A stretch of 64,000 bases of DNA from an uncultured Clostridia bacterium (GTDB taxonomy: Bacteria; Bacillota; Clostridia; Lachnospirales; Anaerotignaceae), in NCBI GenBank assembly GCA_944383885.1, contig CALWRF010000028.1:62001-126000 (forward strand), in the 5' to 3' direction. Below are positions 1-8,660 of this stretch, one piece after another. A program made the translations under genes and the position numbers. The notes under the pieces were generated by a model. The model did no database searches. It was not told the origin of the DNA and worked only from the letters and a program-made list of their open reading frames with translations. The number at the start of each line of letters is the position of its first letter. The first letter of the stretch is position 1.

Positions 1-514
1 TAGTGACTTCAACAGTAAGCCATACTTTATAATTAGTCTGATTAATACCTGCCGCCGTAAAAGATGTTTCATAATCAACGGAGGTATCGTCCTTATATAC
101 CAGAGCAAAACTTACGTCAGGTCCGGTATTGGATAATATGTCAACGCCGCAGGCGGCGCCGAGAGGTATCGCTATTTTCTTTTTGCCCTGCTTTGAAAAA
201 ACATCATCTAATTTGCTGTCAACAATTGAACATAGGTTATTTACAAGCACTGTATCAGCAGATACGGTTTTTGTTTCATTATGTACGCTGATAAAATCTG
301 ATGATTTTAAACCCAATTCATCAATACTTTGCCTTACCACGCTGTCAATTGTTTTATCTGCAAAAGACTTGGCTTCAAAACAGGATATTTCAATAAGAAC
401 GGGCATAATTCTTTTATTAATGCCCGATAATATTATAACAGAAAATAAAATAAATACAAACATAATGAGCATATTTTTTAAATTTTTTTTAGTTTTTTTG
501 TTTATAATCAGCAT
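1..514 (-). CDS. yunB: Sporulation protein YunB (3' end beyond window)
   Basis: YunB is a membrane-anchored protein made during endospore formation; its biochemical role is not established. The visible 171 codons begin with a basic segment and one hydrophobic helix (about residues 12-32). They then show the family hallmark IPLGAACGVDILSNTGP, followed by FTAAGINQTNYKVWLTVEV, matching the YunB pattern of IPLG, GP and AGINQT blocks. I chose the ATG at 514 because AAAGGTG lies 6 nt upstream; an in-frame ATG at 520 would sit directly on that ribosome binding site. The C-terminus lies outside the window. This gene is the main evidence for a spore-former. It is divergent from the penicillin-binding protein gene, leaving about 190 bp between them. 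Confidence 0.85.
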   Translation of the reverse strand, partial: MLIINKKTKKNLKNMLIMFVFILFSVIILSGINKRIMPVLIEISCFEAKSFADKTIDSVVRQSIDELGLKSSDFISVHNETKTVSADTVLVNNLCSIVDSKLDDVFSKQGKKKIAIPLGAACGVDILSNTGPDVSFALVYKDDTSVDYETSFTAAGINQTNYKVWLTVEVT

Positions 515-673
515 AAACATCACCTTTAAATATTTTATGCCCGAAAGCTTGTCATAAATTATCAAATTTAAAGCATAAACATAGCTTAAAAATATAAAAT
601 TCCATTAAAACAAGATAAAGTTATTAATTTTTTTGTATTTTATATTATTTTGCTTTATTAAAATTGGCAATTC

Positions 674-682
674 TGTTATAAT
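674..682 (+). promoter_or_regulatory. Extended -10 promoter for the penicillin-binding protein gene
   Basis: TGTTATAAT matches an extended -10 element (TGnTATAAT). It lies 23 nt before the start codon, and no good -35 box sits at 16-19 nt. The ribosome binding site GAAAGGAGG follows at 691-699. Confidence 0.5.
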
Positions 683-705
683 CCTTTCTTGAAAGGAGGC
701 ATACT

Positions 706-3513
706 ATGAACTACTCTCAGGATGCCAATCACAGACGCAGAAACACTAAAAGAAGAAAACGCAGAAAAAAGAAAGCTACAATAGGCATAATTATTCTAAG
801 AATAATTGTAGTATTGGCTGTAGTAGGATGTTTTGCAGTAGGCGGCGCTTTTATAGGAGCATATACAGGCATTATAGAAAGTGCTCCTGCCCTAAGCTCA
901 ATAGATGTTACACCTGAGTCGTATACTTCAATTATTTACGATGAAAATGGCAATGAAATCGATACCCTTCATGGAGAAGAAAACAGAGAATACGTTAAAC
1001 TCTCACAAATTCCTGTTAATTTGCAAAATGCTGTTATCGCAATAGAAGATGAGCGGTTTTACGAACATAATGGTATCGATATAAAAGGTATGTTCAGGGC
1101 GCTTTTTGTAAATATCAAGAACATGGAGTTTTCACAGGGCGCAAGTACAATAACACAGCAGCTTATGAAAAACGAAGCCCTTACTTCCGAAAAAAAGCTC
1201 AGCAGAAAAATTCAAGAACAGTATCTGGCTGTCAGCTATGAAAAAGAGCTTACAAAAAAACTCGGCTCTAAAAAACTCGCCAAAGATTATATACTTGAGC
1301 TTTATCTTAACACCATATCATTAAACCATGGTCTTAATGGAGTTCAGGCAGCGGCTAAATTCTATTTTGGCAAAGATGTAAGCGAGCTGTCGCTTGCTCA
1401 GTGCGCATCAATAGCCGGCATAACAAAAAATCCTTCAGCTTACTCTCCTTTAAGCCACCCTGACCAAAACAGGGAAAGAATGCTTCTTGTGCTTGATAAA
1501 ATGCTCAGCCTTGGTTATATTACACAAACCGAGTATGACGAAGCCTGTGCTGAAGATGTGGCAAGCGAAGTTATAGGCATAAACGATACAAACGAAGGTA
1601 CGGAATCATACCACAGCTATTTTGTTGATTCTGTAATTGTGGAATTGGCAGACCAACTTATGGAAGAAACACCGGGCTTAACTAAGCAGCAGGCATATAA
1701 CCTTATATACAGCGGCGGTCTTCAGATTTACACAACAATAAATACTTCAATACAAAACCAAATGGAAGAGTCTTTTGCCAATGATTCTCTCTTCCCGCCT
1801 AAATGCAGTACATTAACGGCAAGCTATACAATTTCTGTTTCAGACGATACTACCGGAGAACAGGAAAATATATACCGCGAGCAGATTGTTGCAGATTATA
1901 ACGAAGCTGAAGCTTTTGCCCAGTCTGTTAAAGACGAAGTTTTAAGCCAGGGCAAAACAATGATACTTGATAAGCTCAATGTCGCTAAATCCCTTCAGTC
2001 TGCAATGGTGATAATAGATTATCATAACGGACATGTTAAAGGCATTATAGGCGGACGCGAAAAAACAGGCGACCTTGTTTTTAACCGCGCAACTCAGGCT
2101 TTAAGGCAGCCAGGTTCCTGTTTTAAAGTGCTTGCTTCATACGCCCCTGCAATCGATCAGGGCATTGTTATGCCGGGAACAGGAATAAGAGATGAATATT
2201 TTGAATATAACGGATGGGTTCCTAAAAACTGGTACAGTTCCGGTTACAGAGGCATGTGCACAGTCCGTGAAGGTATTGAGGACTCACTTAATATACTGGC
2301 AGCCAAAGTTATAGTTATGGTAGGTGTTGACACAGCTCTTGATTACCTTGAAAATTTCGGCTTTACAACACTTGTAACTGAAACTAATGAAAACGGGTTA
2401 AGCGACCGCGTTCCAGCTATTTCTCTTGGCGGAATAACAAACGGCGTATCTGTTTTGGAGCTTACCGCTGCATACAGCGCTATAGCAAACGGCGGAGAAT
2501 ATATAAAACCAATATTCTATACAAAAGTACTTGACCATAACGGAAATGTTCTTATAGACAATACAACACCTGAAAGCCACAGAGTTATAAAGGAAACTAC
2601 AGCCTATATGCTTACGGATATGATGAAAGGCGTTATCACACGCGGTACTGGTACACTTGCAAGATTTACAAATATAAGCATGTCTGAAGCTGGCAAAACT
2701 GGCACAACAAGCGATGACAAAGACCTTGTTTTTGTTGGCTATACACCATACTACTGCGCCGGAATTTGGATGGGTTACGATAACCCTAAAAAGATAGAAT
2801 ATGATAAGAGCTATCACCTGCTTTTATGGAAAGATATTATGGAAAACATACATCAAGGTCTTTCTGACCCAGGATTTGCAAAACCATCAGGTCTTACAAC
2901 AAGCAGTATATGTTCTGTTTCCGGTAAATCTCCAAGCAATCTCTGCTCACAGGACTATTACGGAAATACAATAGCTACCGATATCTGCGCAGCTGAATAT
3001 GTAAACAATACAGGCTCGTGCGATGTGCATAAGCAGTTTACTGTATGTTCAGAGACAGGCAGGCTTCCTGGTCCAAATTGCAAAACCATGACAGTTGTTT
3101 TAGCAGTTGAAGGAGAAGAAGGCAGCTATGAAATTAAAAACGCCCCTTCTGAAGCTCCGGAAGGCAAAGTCCTTATTAATCTTAACGAAACTTGCACGGC
3201 AGAACATGAACCTGACATAAGTGATATTATGTCAGAAGAAGGCGGTGTTATTTCCGGCAACGCTGAAAACAACGGCTCCTCACATTCTCAGTTGCCTGAA
3301 AATAATGAAAATACAGGAATTGGAAATTCAGAAAATACTGACAATAATGAAAATTCAGAAAATTCAGGCGTGCAGCCTGTAGAGCCTGTTGAAAACGGTG
3401 AAGATAATCAGGCTCCTGAAACTGAACCTGAAAATCCTGCGCAAGACATTGCATCTGAGCAGCAAAACAGCGATTCAGACACAACTCTTCTTCCTGGCAT
3501 ACTTGATGAATAA
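706..3513 (+). CDS. Class A penicillin-binding protein (transglycosylase/transpeptidase)
   Basis: A bifunctional peptidoglycan synthase of 935 aa. It polymerises glycan strands with an N-terminal GT51 domain and cross-links them with a C-terminal transpeptidase domain. A very basic cytoplasmic tail (residues 8-25) precedes one membrane helix (about 26-52). The GT51 motifs EDERFYEHNGID (from residue 114) and QGASTITQQLMKN follow. Transpeptidase motifs are S471-C-F-K474, SLN at 527-529 and KTG at 664-666, so the active site is complete. The last 130 residues or so are low-complexity, rich in Asn, Glu and Ser, typical of an extracellular tail. It is monocistronic, with its own promoter and a terminator directly after it. 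The PBP1A subgroup is likely but I cannot name the orthologue. Confidence 0.95.
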   Translation: MNYSQDANHRRRNTKRRKRRKKKATIGIIILRIIVVLAVVGCFAVGGAFIGAYTGIIESAPALSSIDVTPESYTSIIYDENGNEIDTLHGEENREYVKLSQIPVNLQNAVIAIEDERFYEHNGIDIKGMFRALFVNIKNMEFSQGASTITQQLMKNEALTSEKKLSRKIQEQYLAVSYEKELTKKLGSKKLAKDYILELYLNTISLNHGLNGVQAAAKFYFGKDVSELSLAQCASIAGITKNPSAYSPLSHPDQNRERMLLVLDKMLSLGYITQTEYDEACAEDVASEVIGINDTNEGTESYHSYFVDSVIVELADQLMEETPGLTKQQAYNLIYSGGLQIYTTINTSIQNQMEESFANDSLFPPKCSTLTASYTISVSDDTTGEQENIYREQIVADYNEAEAFAQSVKDEVLSQGKTMILDKLNVAKSLQSAMVIIDYHNGHVKGIIGGREKTGDLVFNRATQALRQPGSCFKVLASYAPAIDQGIVMPGTGIRDEYFEYNGWVPKNWYSSGYRGMCTVREGIEDSLNILAAKVIVMVGVDTALDYLENFGFTTLVTETNENGLSDRVPAISLGGITNGVSVLELTAAYSAIANGGEYIKPIFYTKVLDHNGNVLIDNTTPESHRVIKETTAYMLTDMMKGVITRGTGTLARFTNISMSEAGKTGTTSDDKDLVFVGYTPYYCAGIWMGYDNPKKIEYDKSYHLLLWKDIMENIHQGLSDPGFAKPSGLTTSSICSVSGKSPSNLCSQDYYGNTIATDICAAEYVNNTGSCDVHKQFTVCSETGRLPGPNCKTMTVVLAVEGEEGSYEIKNAPSEAPEGKVLINLNETCTAEHEPDISDIMSEEGGVISGNAENNGSSHSQLPENNENTGIGNSENTDNNENSENSGVQPVEPVENGEDNQAPETEPENPAQDIASEQQNSDSDTTLLPGILDE

Positions 3514-3549
3514 CTAAAAATAATACTATCTAGTCTGCAATTCAGCTAT

Positions 3550-3595
3550 AAGGGCTTGTTTACCGCAAACCGGCAGCAAACAAGCCCTTTAGTTT
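3550..3595 (+). terminator. Rho-independent terminator after the penicillin-binding protein gene
   Basis: Perfect 12-bp arms AAGGGCTTGTTT (3550-3561) and AAACAAGCCCTT (3578-3589) enclose a 16-nt loop, followed by a weak T-rich tail TTTAGTTTTG. It lies 36 nt after the stop codon. Confidence 0.8.
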
Positions 3596-3920
3596 TGCCA
3601 TTAATATCGCTTATTGATAAATAAATATAATCCGCAAACATCTCTATATAAATTCAATAGTTTAAAATTCTGTAAATAAAATAATTCACTTTGAAAAACT
3701 ATGAGTCTATTCCTCTTATAAATAAGAAACAGGGAGAGTAAAAATTATAAATTTCTATTACATTCTTAAAAAGAATAATTTATAAATAAGCAAGTGTGAA
3801 AAGTTTAAAAATTTAACTTTCACCCCTTTTTATGCATATCCGTTTTTCTGCATACCGAATTTGTTTTATTAAATTTAATTTATATATTCAACGCTGACAT
3901 CTAAATTAAATCAAAAAAAT
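3596..3920. other. AT-rich intergenic stretch without a recognisable gene
   Basis: No open frame with a ribosome binding site was found. The only structure is an imperfect inverted repeat around 3743-3787 (AATTATAAATT and AATTTATAAAT flanking TTCTTAAAAAGAA). It may help end the minus-strand aldo/keto reductase transcript but lacks a GC stem. Confidence 0.5.
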
Positions 3921-4751
3921 TTAAAATGTAACATTGTTTGGGTCAGCCCCGGTAATGCTGTTATATTGGTTTTCGTTCATGCCATCTATTGTTTTCATAT
4001 CCTCAGCAGACAGTTCAAAATCAAATACATCTATATTCTGCGCAATTCTCTGCGGATTGGTTGAACGCGGAATGGTTACTAAATTTTGCTGTAAATCCCA
4101 CCTAAGCATTATTTGAGCTGACGTTTTATTATATTTCATGCCTATTTCATTTAAAACAGGATTATTAATTAGCGTGCCTGAGCCAAGCGGAGACCATGCC
4201 TCACAAATTATATCTTCTTTTTTGCAGTATGCTATAAGGTCTTTTCTTGTATTTTTAGGATGAATTTCTATCTGGTTAACCATTGGCGCTATCGACTGGA
4301 TTTTTTCAAGCTCTTTTAAATGATGGATTTCAAAATTACAAACACCTATCGCCCTGACAAGTTTTTCTTCATACAGTTTTTCCAATATTTTCCAAGTTTC
4401 ACAATAGCATCCTTCTATTGCCCAGTGAATCAAATATAAATCAACATACTCCATATTAAGCATTTTAAGAGAGTTTTCAAAAGCTTCTCTTTGCTTGTGT
4501 TCTCTCTGGGCGTCATTCCAAATTTTAGTTGTAATAAAAATATCTTCTCTTTTAATACCAGATTCAGCAACAGCTATTCCAACTTCTTTTTCGTTCCTAT
4601 AACGTGTGGCAGTGTCGATGTGCCGGTACCCATTTTTCAAAGCTGAATTAATGGAAGGCATAGTTTTATCTCCCATGTTATACACGCCCAATCCAATATA
4701 TGGAATGTTAACATTGTTGCGTAAAACAGCACAAGATTTTGAATTAAGCAT
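3921..4751 (-). CDS. Aldo/keto reductase
   Basis: An NAD(P)H-dependent oxidoreductase of the AKR superfamily with a TIM-barrel fold; the substrate is unknown. The catalytic tetrad is complete: D46, Y51, K76 and H109, in the contexts HIDTATRYRNEKEVG, FITTKIWN and YLIHWAI. The C-terminal cofactor signature IPRSTNPQRIAQN is also present. At 276 aa it matches the usual family length. I chose the ATG at 4751 because AAGGAG lies 8 nt upstream; GTG 4760 and ATG 4757 overlap or crowd that site. It is followed on the same strand by no partner, and lies downstream of a broken TIGR04076-like gene. Confidence 0.93.
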   Translation of the reverse strand: MLNSKSCAVLRNNVNIPYIGLGVYNMGDKTMPSINSALKNGYRHIDTATRYRNEKEVGIAVAESGIKREDIFITTKIWNDAQREHKQREAFENSLKMLNMEYVDLYLIHWAIEGCYCETWKILEKLYEEKLVRAIGVCNFEIHHLKELEKIQSIAPMVNQIEIHPKNTRKDLIAYCKKEDIICEAWSPLGSGTLINNPVLNEIGMKYNKTSAQIMLRWDLQQNLVTIPRSTNPQRIAQNIDVFDFELSAEDMKTIDGMNENQYNSITGADPNNVTF

Positions 4752-4787
4752 ATACATCACTCCTTCTTGAAACTATAATAACTGTAA

Positions 4788-5054
4788 TTAATCCTCAATT
4801 CTTTCAATAAGAAAGTATACAGGTCTTAAACCGTCAGTATAGCATGTTATCTGCTTTCCTTAACATTTAATCCATGAAAAATTTCCGCCTGTAATAAGCG
4901 AAACTATATCTTTATGTATATCAGCCCATGCAAAGCCGCAGAAGCCTTCAGGCATTTTACTTACTTTTTCAGTAAAAAACACCTGTCATTCTTTAAATGT
5001 TTCGCAGTAATCCAAGTTATGGTCTTTTGAATATTTTTCAATAAGCTCATTCAT
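4788..5054 (-). pseudogene. TIGR04076-like small protein gene with two in-frame stops
   Basis: Reading from ATG 5054 (AGAGGA 5 nt upstream) gives an 89-codon frame interrupted by TGA after 22 codons and TAA after 64 codons. The flanking sequence is otherwise clearly conserved: MPEGFCGFAWADIHKDI, ITGGNFSWIK and YTDGLRPVYFLIERIE. These match the TIGR04076 family of short Cys-rich proteins of unknown function, in which the pattern PEGFC..AWADI, GGNF.W and CTDGLRPV.F.IERI is typical. The frame never shifts, so the damage is two point nonsense changes. The ribosome binding site is still intact, suggesting recent decay. Confidence 0.75.
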
Positions 5055-5115
5055 AAGAGTCCTCTTTAAAACAGTAATTTTTACTTTCACCATAACCCAT
5101 TTTCACTTTCATAAA

Positions 5116-6201
5116 TCAACAATTAGTTTTCTGCCATTTATTTATTAATTCCGCCATTAAAACCATGTCGTTACTATCATAATTATGATTTACAGGCAAA
5201 GCGAGAATTCTTTCACTGCGCTTTATTGAATCAGTATTGCTGCGTAGCTGAGGTATATTTTTAATATTCCAGTATACGGCAGTAAACACTTTATTTTGTG
5301 CCAGATAATTTTTAAGGGAATCCCGTTCTTTTAAATATATAGGATATACAAACATACAGTCATTATTACCTATATCATTAAACACAGGCTTTACAGCGTC
5401 AAAATTTATATTCTCCATAAGAGTTTTTACATTGCTTATTCTTCTTTTTCTAATCTCTGATACACTAAAACATGAAAGGACAAACTTATCAAAATCAGGC
5501 ATTTTCGTTAAACGCTCAGTTTTATTATATTTTTCTGTTAATTCACTATCGAATTTATCAAAATATTTGTCAATTAAATTTGTGTCTGCTGTTAAACCGT
5601 TTCTTATAAAAAACTGCATTATCATAGCGTAAACTCTTTGAGGGTCATGCCTTTGTTCTAAATTTTCATATAATTTTTTGTCAAGTTTTTCTTTGCTGTA
5701 TAAAACTCCGCCGCATGGAGAAGGAAACCATTTATAAAGGGCACATACACCATAATCTCCAAAAGTAAGAGGTGATGAAAGAAAAGAATGTGTTGTATCC
5801 TCAACTATCATAAAACCATATTTATTTTTTAATTCCAATAGTTTTTCTCTCTGTTCCACAGACAGCAGTTTGCCGCAAAACTGCACAACGCAAACTAATT
5901 TTACCTTAGGAGTTACTACAGCCTCAAGCGATTTGAAATCTATTGAAAAATCATCATTAATATGGTAGAAATTTATTTTACCAAATGAAGAAAACCCTTG
6001 AATAACTGAAGAGCAAGTATAATCAGGCAATAAAACTTCAGCGTTTTTATAAAGTATTGATACAGCTTTAAGAGCAGCTCTTCCGCAGTCTAAATACAAT
6101 GTATTATATCTGGAAAGATAGTCAAATACAGAATCTTTAACCACAGAAAGGCTACCGGGGTCAAGGTCGTAATAATAAGAATGGTTAATTATTTTAGTCA
6201 T
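5116..6201 (-). CDS. DegT/DnrJ-like PLP-dependent aminotransferase family protein
   Basis: A fold-type I PLP enzyme of 361 aa resembling sugar aminotransferases of the DegT/DnrJ/EryC1/StrS group. Support comes from the LLPDYTCSSVIQGF segment, the cofactor-ring Asp in MIVEDTTHSF (D135) and the Schiff-base lysine candidate K157 in CALYKWFPSPCGG. The lysine context differs from the common SF..K.IP.G.GG form, so substrate range may be unusual. The start ATG 6201 follows GAGGTG by 10 nt. No sugar-biosynthesis neighbours are visible, so the pathway is unknown; a lipid-linked or surface-sugar role is only a guess. It stands alone between two pseudogenes. Confidence 0.75.
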   Translation of the reverse strand: MTKIINHSYYYDLDPGSLSVVKDSVFDYLSRYNTLYLDCGRAALKAVSILYKNAEVLLPDYTCSSVIQGFSSFGKINFYHINDDFSIDFKSLEAVVTPKVKLVCVVQFCGKLLSVEQREKLLELKNKYGFMIVEDTTHSFLSSPLTFGDYGVCALYKWFPSPCGGVLYSKEKLDKKLYENLEQRHDPQRVYAMIMQFFIRNGLTADTNLIDKYFDKFDSELTEKYNKTERLTKMPDFDKFVLSCFSVSEIRKRRISNVKTLMENINFDAVKPVFNDIGNNDCMFVYPIYLKERDSLKNYLAQNKVFTAVYWNIKNIPQLRSNTDSIKRSERILALPVNHNYDSNDMVLMAELINKWQKTNC

Positions 6202-6358
6202 TTCCTTTTATCACCTCAACACTTAATATATTTTACATTAATATTAATAAAATAAATTCCATTTAGTAACAGATATATAGACATATATTTTTATGCACTT
6301 GCACAATTAATATAAACCTTGATATTTCATCACTCTATTAAGACTTTATGCCATGTGC

Positions 6359-7780
6359 TTAAACATTATTGGCAGAAGAAGTCTCATTTTTTCTGACTCC
6401 AAATACAGAAATGAGCAATAAAATAACCGAACCGAGCGCCATATACAGAAAGGCAACATTCATTCCATGAATCGGTGCATTGTCGCCATAGTAAGCAGCT
6501 GAACTCGTACTAACCGCAGTCATAATCCCTACAAATACTGCCGAGCCAATAGAACCTGCTATCGTTCTGAAAGAAGTAAGCAGAGAGGAAGCATCTGCCA
6601 CTTTACTTATGTTGATATGACTTGTTCCCCATGTTAATAACGGCATCATTAAGCTGCCGATTGAAATGTTGCGTGCCACATTAAGCGCAGCTGCCACCCA
6701 TAGAGGTGTACTCATAGATAGAAAATACATTCCGATATTGCTAAACACTAATATTGCAGAGCCAACAACAAAAATTTTCTTAATTCCAAATTTATCATAT
6801 ATTCTTCCGGCAAATGGGCTGACAATTGTAGTTGCAAGAGAACCCGGCAATGTTACCAGTCCGGACATAACTGCTGAATATCCCATAATGCTTTGCACAT
6901 ATAATGGCATCATAACAGAGGAACCCATCATAACAAAGTAAAGAACCATGCTCGAAATAACACTGACTGTATAGCTGCGGTTGCAGAATATTTTAATATC
7001 CAAAAACGGGTGTTCAAGATTCAATTGACGCATAACGAAAAATACGCTTGATACGACGCCAATTAGAAGCGGAACGCCTGCCTGTATGCTTGCAAGACCA
7101 AAACTGCTGATATTTCCAATTCCTAATGTGATTCCGCCGAAAGTGAATATGCTGCCTATAAAAGAAATAACATCAAATTTCTTATCCTGAAGTTCCAATA
7201 TATCTTCAAATACAAGCAGTGACAGCACAAAAGAAATTGCCATAATTACCAAAACCACGTAAAAAATTGATTTCCACCCAAAAGCATCAATCAAAAATCC
7301 TGCGATTGTTGGGGCAATAATAGGCGCCGCTGTTGTTGCCAGTCCCTAAGTACCCATCATAGTCCCTTTTCTTTCAATAGGATAGACAGTTAAAATAATA
7401 ACTTGCGCAGCAGCGGTCAGTATGCCATTTCCGCAGGCTTGCAAAATTCGTCCAAGCATCATCCACATAAAATTTCCTGCAAAAATACTGAATAAAAGAC
7501 CTATAATAAAACTTCCGATACCTGCTAAATACAATCTTTTGGTACGAAAACAGGTAATCAAAAAAGCTGTTAGAGGCATTACAATTCCCATAGCAAGAGA
7601 GTACCCGCTTGTTACCCATTGTCCTGTTGCTGTGCTAATGCCAAAATATTGCGCCAAGTTAGGCAACGCTGTTGTCATAGCTGTTGATAATGTTGATGAT
7701 GCGATGCCTGAAACAATCAGGCAAGCAAAAATCCACATCCGCCTGCTATCCGTTAACTGAGTCGCTTTTTTGTTTTCCAT
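6359..7780 (-). pseudogene. DHA2-type MFS multidrug transporter with an internal amber stop
   Basis: A 474-codon frame encodes a 14-helix-type major facilitator drug/H+ antiporter, broken only by TAG at 7346-7348. Upstream is MENKKATQLTDSRRMWIF through VYPIERKGTMMGT; downstream continues GLATTAAPIIAPTIAGFLID in the same frame. The family reads G at the repeated GLA..IAP..GG block, so the lost codon is probably a Leu TTG changed to TAG. The gene overlaps marR by 35 nt with its own GGAGG 8 nt before ATG 7780. Reading-through or a suppressor would give a full protein; otherwise only a 144-aa fragment is made. The rest of the sequence is undamaged, so loss looks recent. Confidence 0.8.
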
Positions 7781-8231
7781 TGTGTTCCTCCATTCTGTGC
7801 CATACTTTTTGATTCAGATTATTTGCCATCTGGCACAGGATTTCTTCCGCTAACTGCATTTGTTCAATATCAATTCCATCGCAGATTGCGTTTCCAAAAT
7901 CCTGATGTATTTTTTTTATCTGTTTTGCAGCCGGTATTGCCTTTTCAGTCAGGTAAAGGTGTTTTACACGACGGTCTTTATCATCGTTTATTTCGCAAAC
8001 ATACCCTATTTCCGTTAGTTTTTTAATGCTCTTTGTTAAAGTTGCTTTATCAACACGAATGCATTTTACCATTTCCTGCTGAGAAGAGCCCGGATGATCA
8101 TAGATATATTCCACATAAAACTGCTGTCCCCAGCCAATTTCAAAGTCCGATAACCCTCGGTCATAGTACATTTTCATAAGCCTGTCCAAAATAGATATAT
8201 AACGTCCGATATCTGAAAAGCAATCATTCAT
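7746..8231 (-). CDS. MarR-family transcriptional regulator
   Basis: A winged-helix dimeric repressor of 161 aa. The HTH segment HPGSSQQEMVKCIRVDKATLTKSIKKL and the wing region YVCEINDDKDRRVKHLYLTEKA are typical MarR features. I placed the start at ATG 8231, preceded by AAGGAGGTG with a 10-nt gap. A longer frame from 8291 is excluded because its start lies inside the -35 box. Its 3' end overlaps the MFS gene, so the two are translationally coupled. The expected role is ligand-responsive control of that exporter, now interrupted by a stop codon. Confidence 0.9.
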   Translation of the reverse strand: MNDCFSDIGRYISILDRLMKMYYDRGLSDFEIGWGQQFYVEYIYDHPGSSQQEMVKCIRVDKATLTKSIKKLTEIGYVCEINDDKDRRVKHLYLTEKAIPAAKQIKKIHQDFGNAICDGIDIEQMQLAEEILCQMANNLNQKVWHRMEEHNGKQKSDSVNG

Positions 8232-8265
8232 TCTGTAATTACACCTCCTTACAACCGACTTTTTT

Positions 8266-8295
8266 AGTATAGCACCAAATAAGTAGCGCACGCAA
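8266..8295 (-). promoter_or_regulatory. Promoter of the marR-MFS operon
   Basis: On the minus strand TTGCGT (8290-8295) and TATACT (8266-8271) are separated by 18 nt. The predicted start of transcription is near 8259, about 28 nt before ATG 8231, leaving room for the AAGGAGGTG site. Confidence 0.65.
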
Positions 8296-8609
8296 CCTTT
8301 TTGATATTGGATATATTAAATTTAATAAAAATCAACAAACAAAAAAATATAACATGCAAACTAAATCGTCTGTTTATATAAAAGTTGAATTATAATAGCG
8401 AAATGCCTGTTAATTATTTTTTGCCACTTTATGGCTCATAAGCATTTGTATCACTGTAAGCAACATAATATTCAATCAGTGTTCCAGCAATCCACACGGA
8501 AATGCTTTTATACAGAGTTATAATTATGACCTTAAGCACTTCTATATAATAGTTAAAAATTTTATATGTTTTTCTCATTTTCATTGATAAGATGGATTTA
8601 TAGACACAT
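8296..8609. other. Intergenic stretch, no gene supported
   Basis: AT-rich sequence between the marR promoter and the terminator of the SLH gene. A 67-codon minus-strand frame here starts inside the terminator hairpin and lacks a ribosome binding site, so it is not called. Confidence 0.5.
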
Positions 8610-8647
8610 AAAAGAAGCCGGAAACATTTCATCTTCCGGCTTCTTTT
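8610..8647 (-). terminator. Terminator after the SLH protein gene
   Basis: Perfect 14-bp arms AAAAGAAGCCGGAA (8610-8623) and TTCCGGCTTCTTTT (8634-8647) with a 10-nt loop. It lies 14 nt past the stop codon of the SLH gene. The A/T tails on both sides could let it act in either direction. Confidence 0.9.
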
Positions 8648-8660
8648 GCATACAAATATC

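Noticed and set aside
4788..5054. Possible selenoprotein at the TGA of the TIGR04076-like gene
   Set aside because: A second in-frame TAA follows and no selenocysteine insertion hairpin is seen, so decay is simpler.
8429..8632. 67-codon minus-strand open frame
   Set aside because: It begins within the terminator of the SLH gene, lacks a ribosome binding site and has no family-like sequence.
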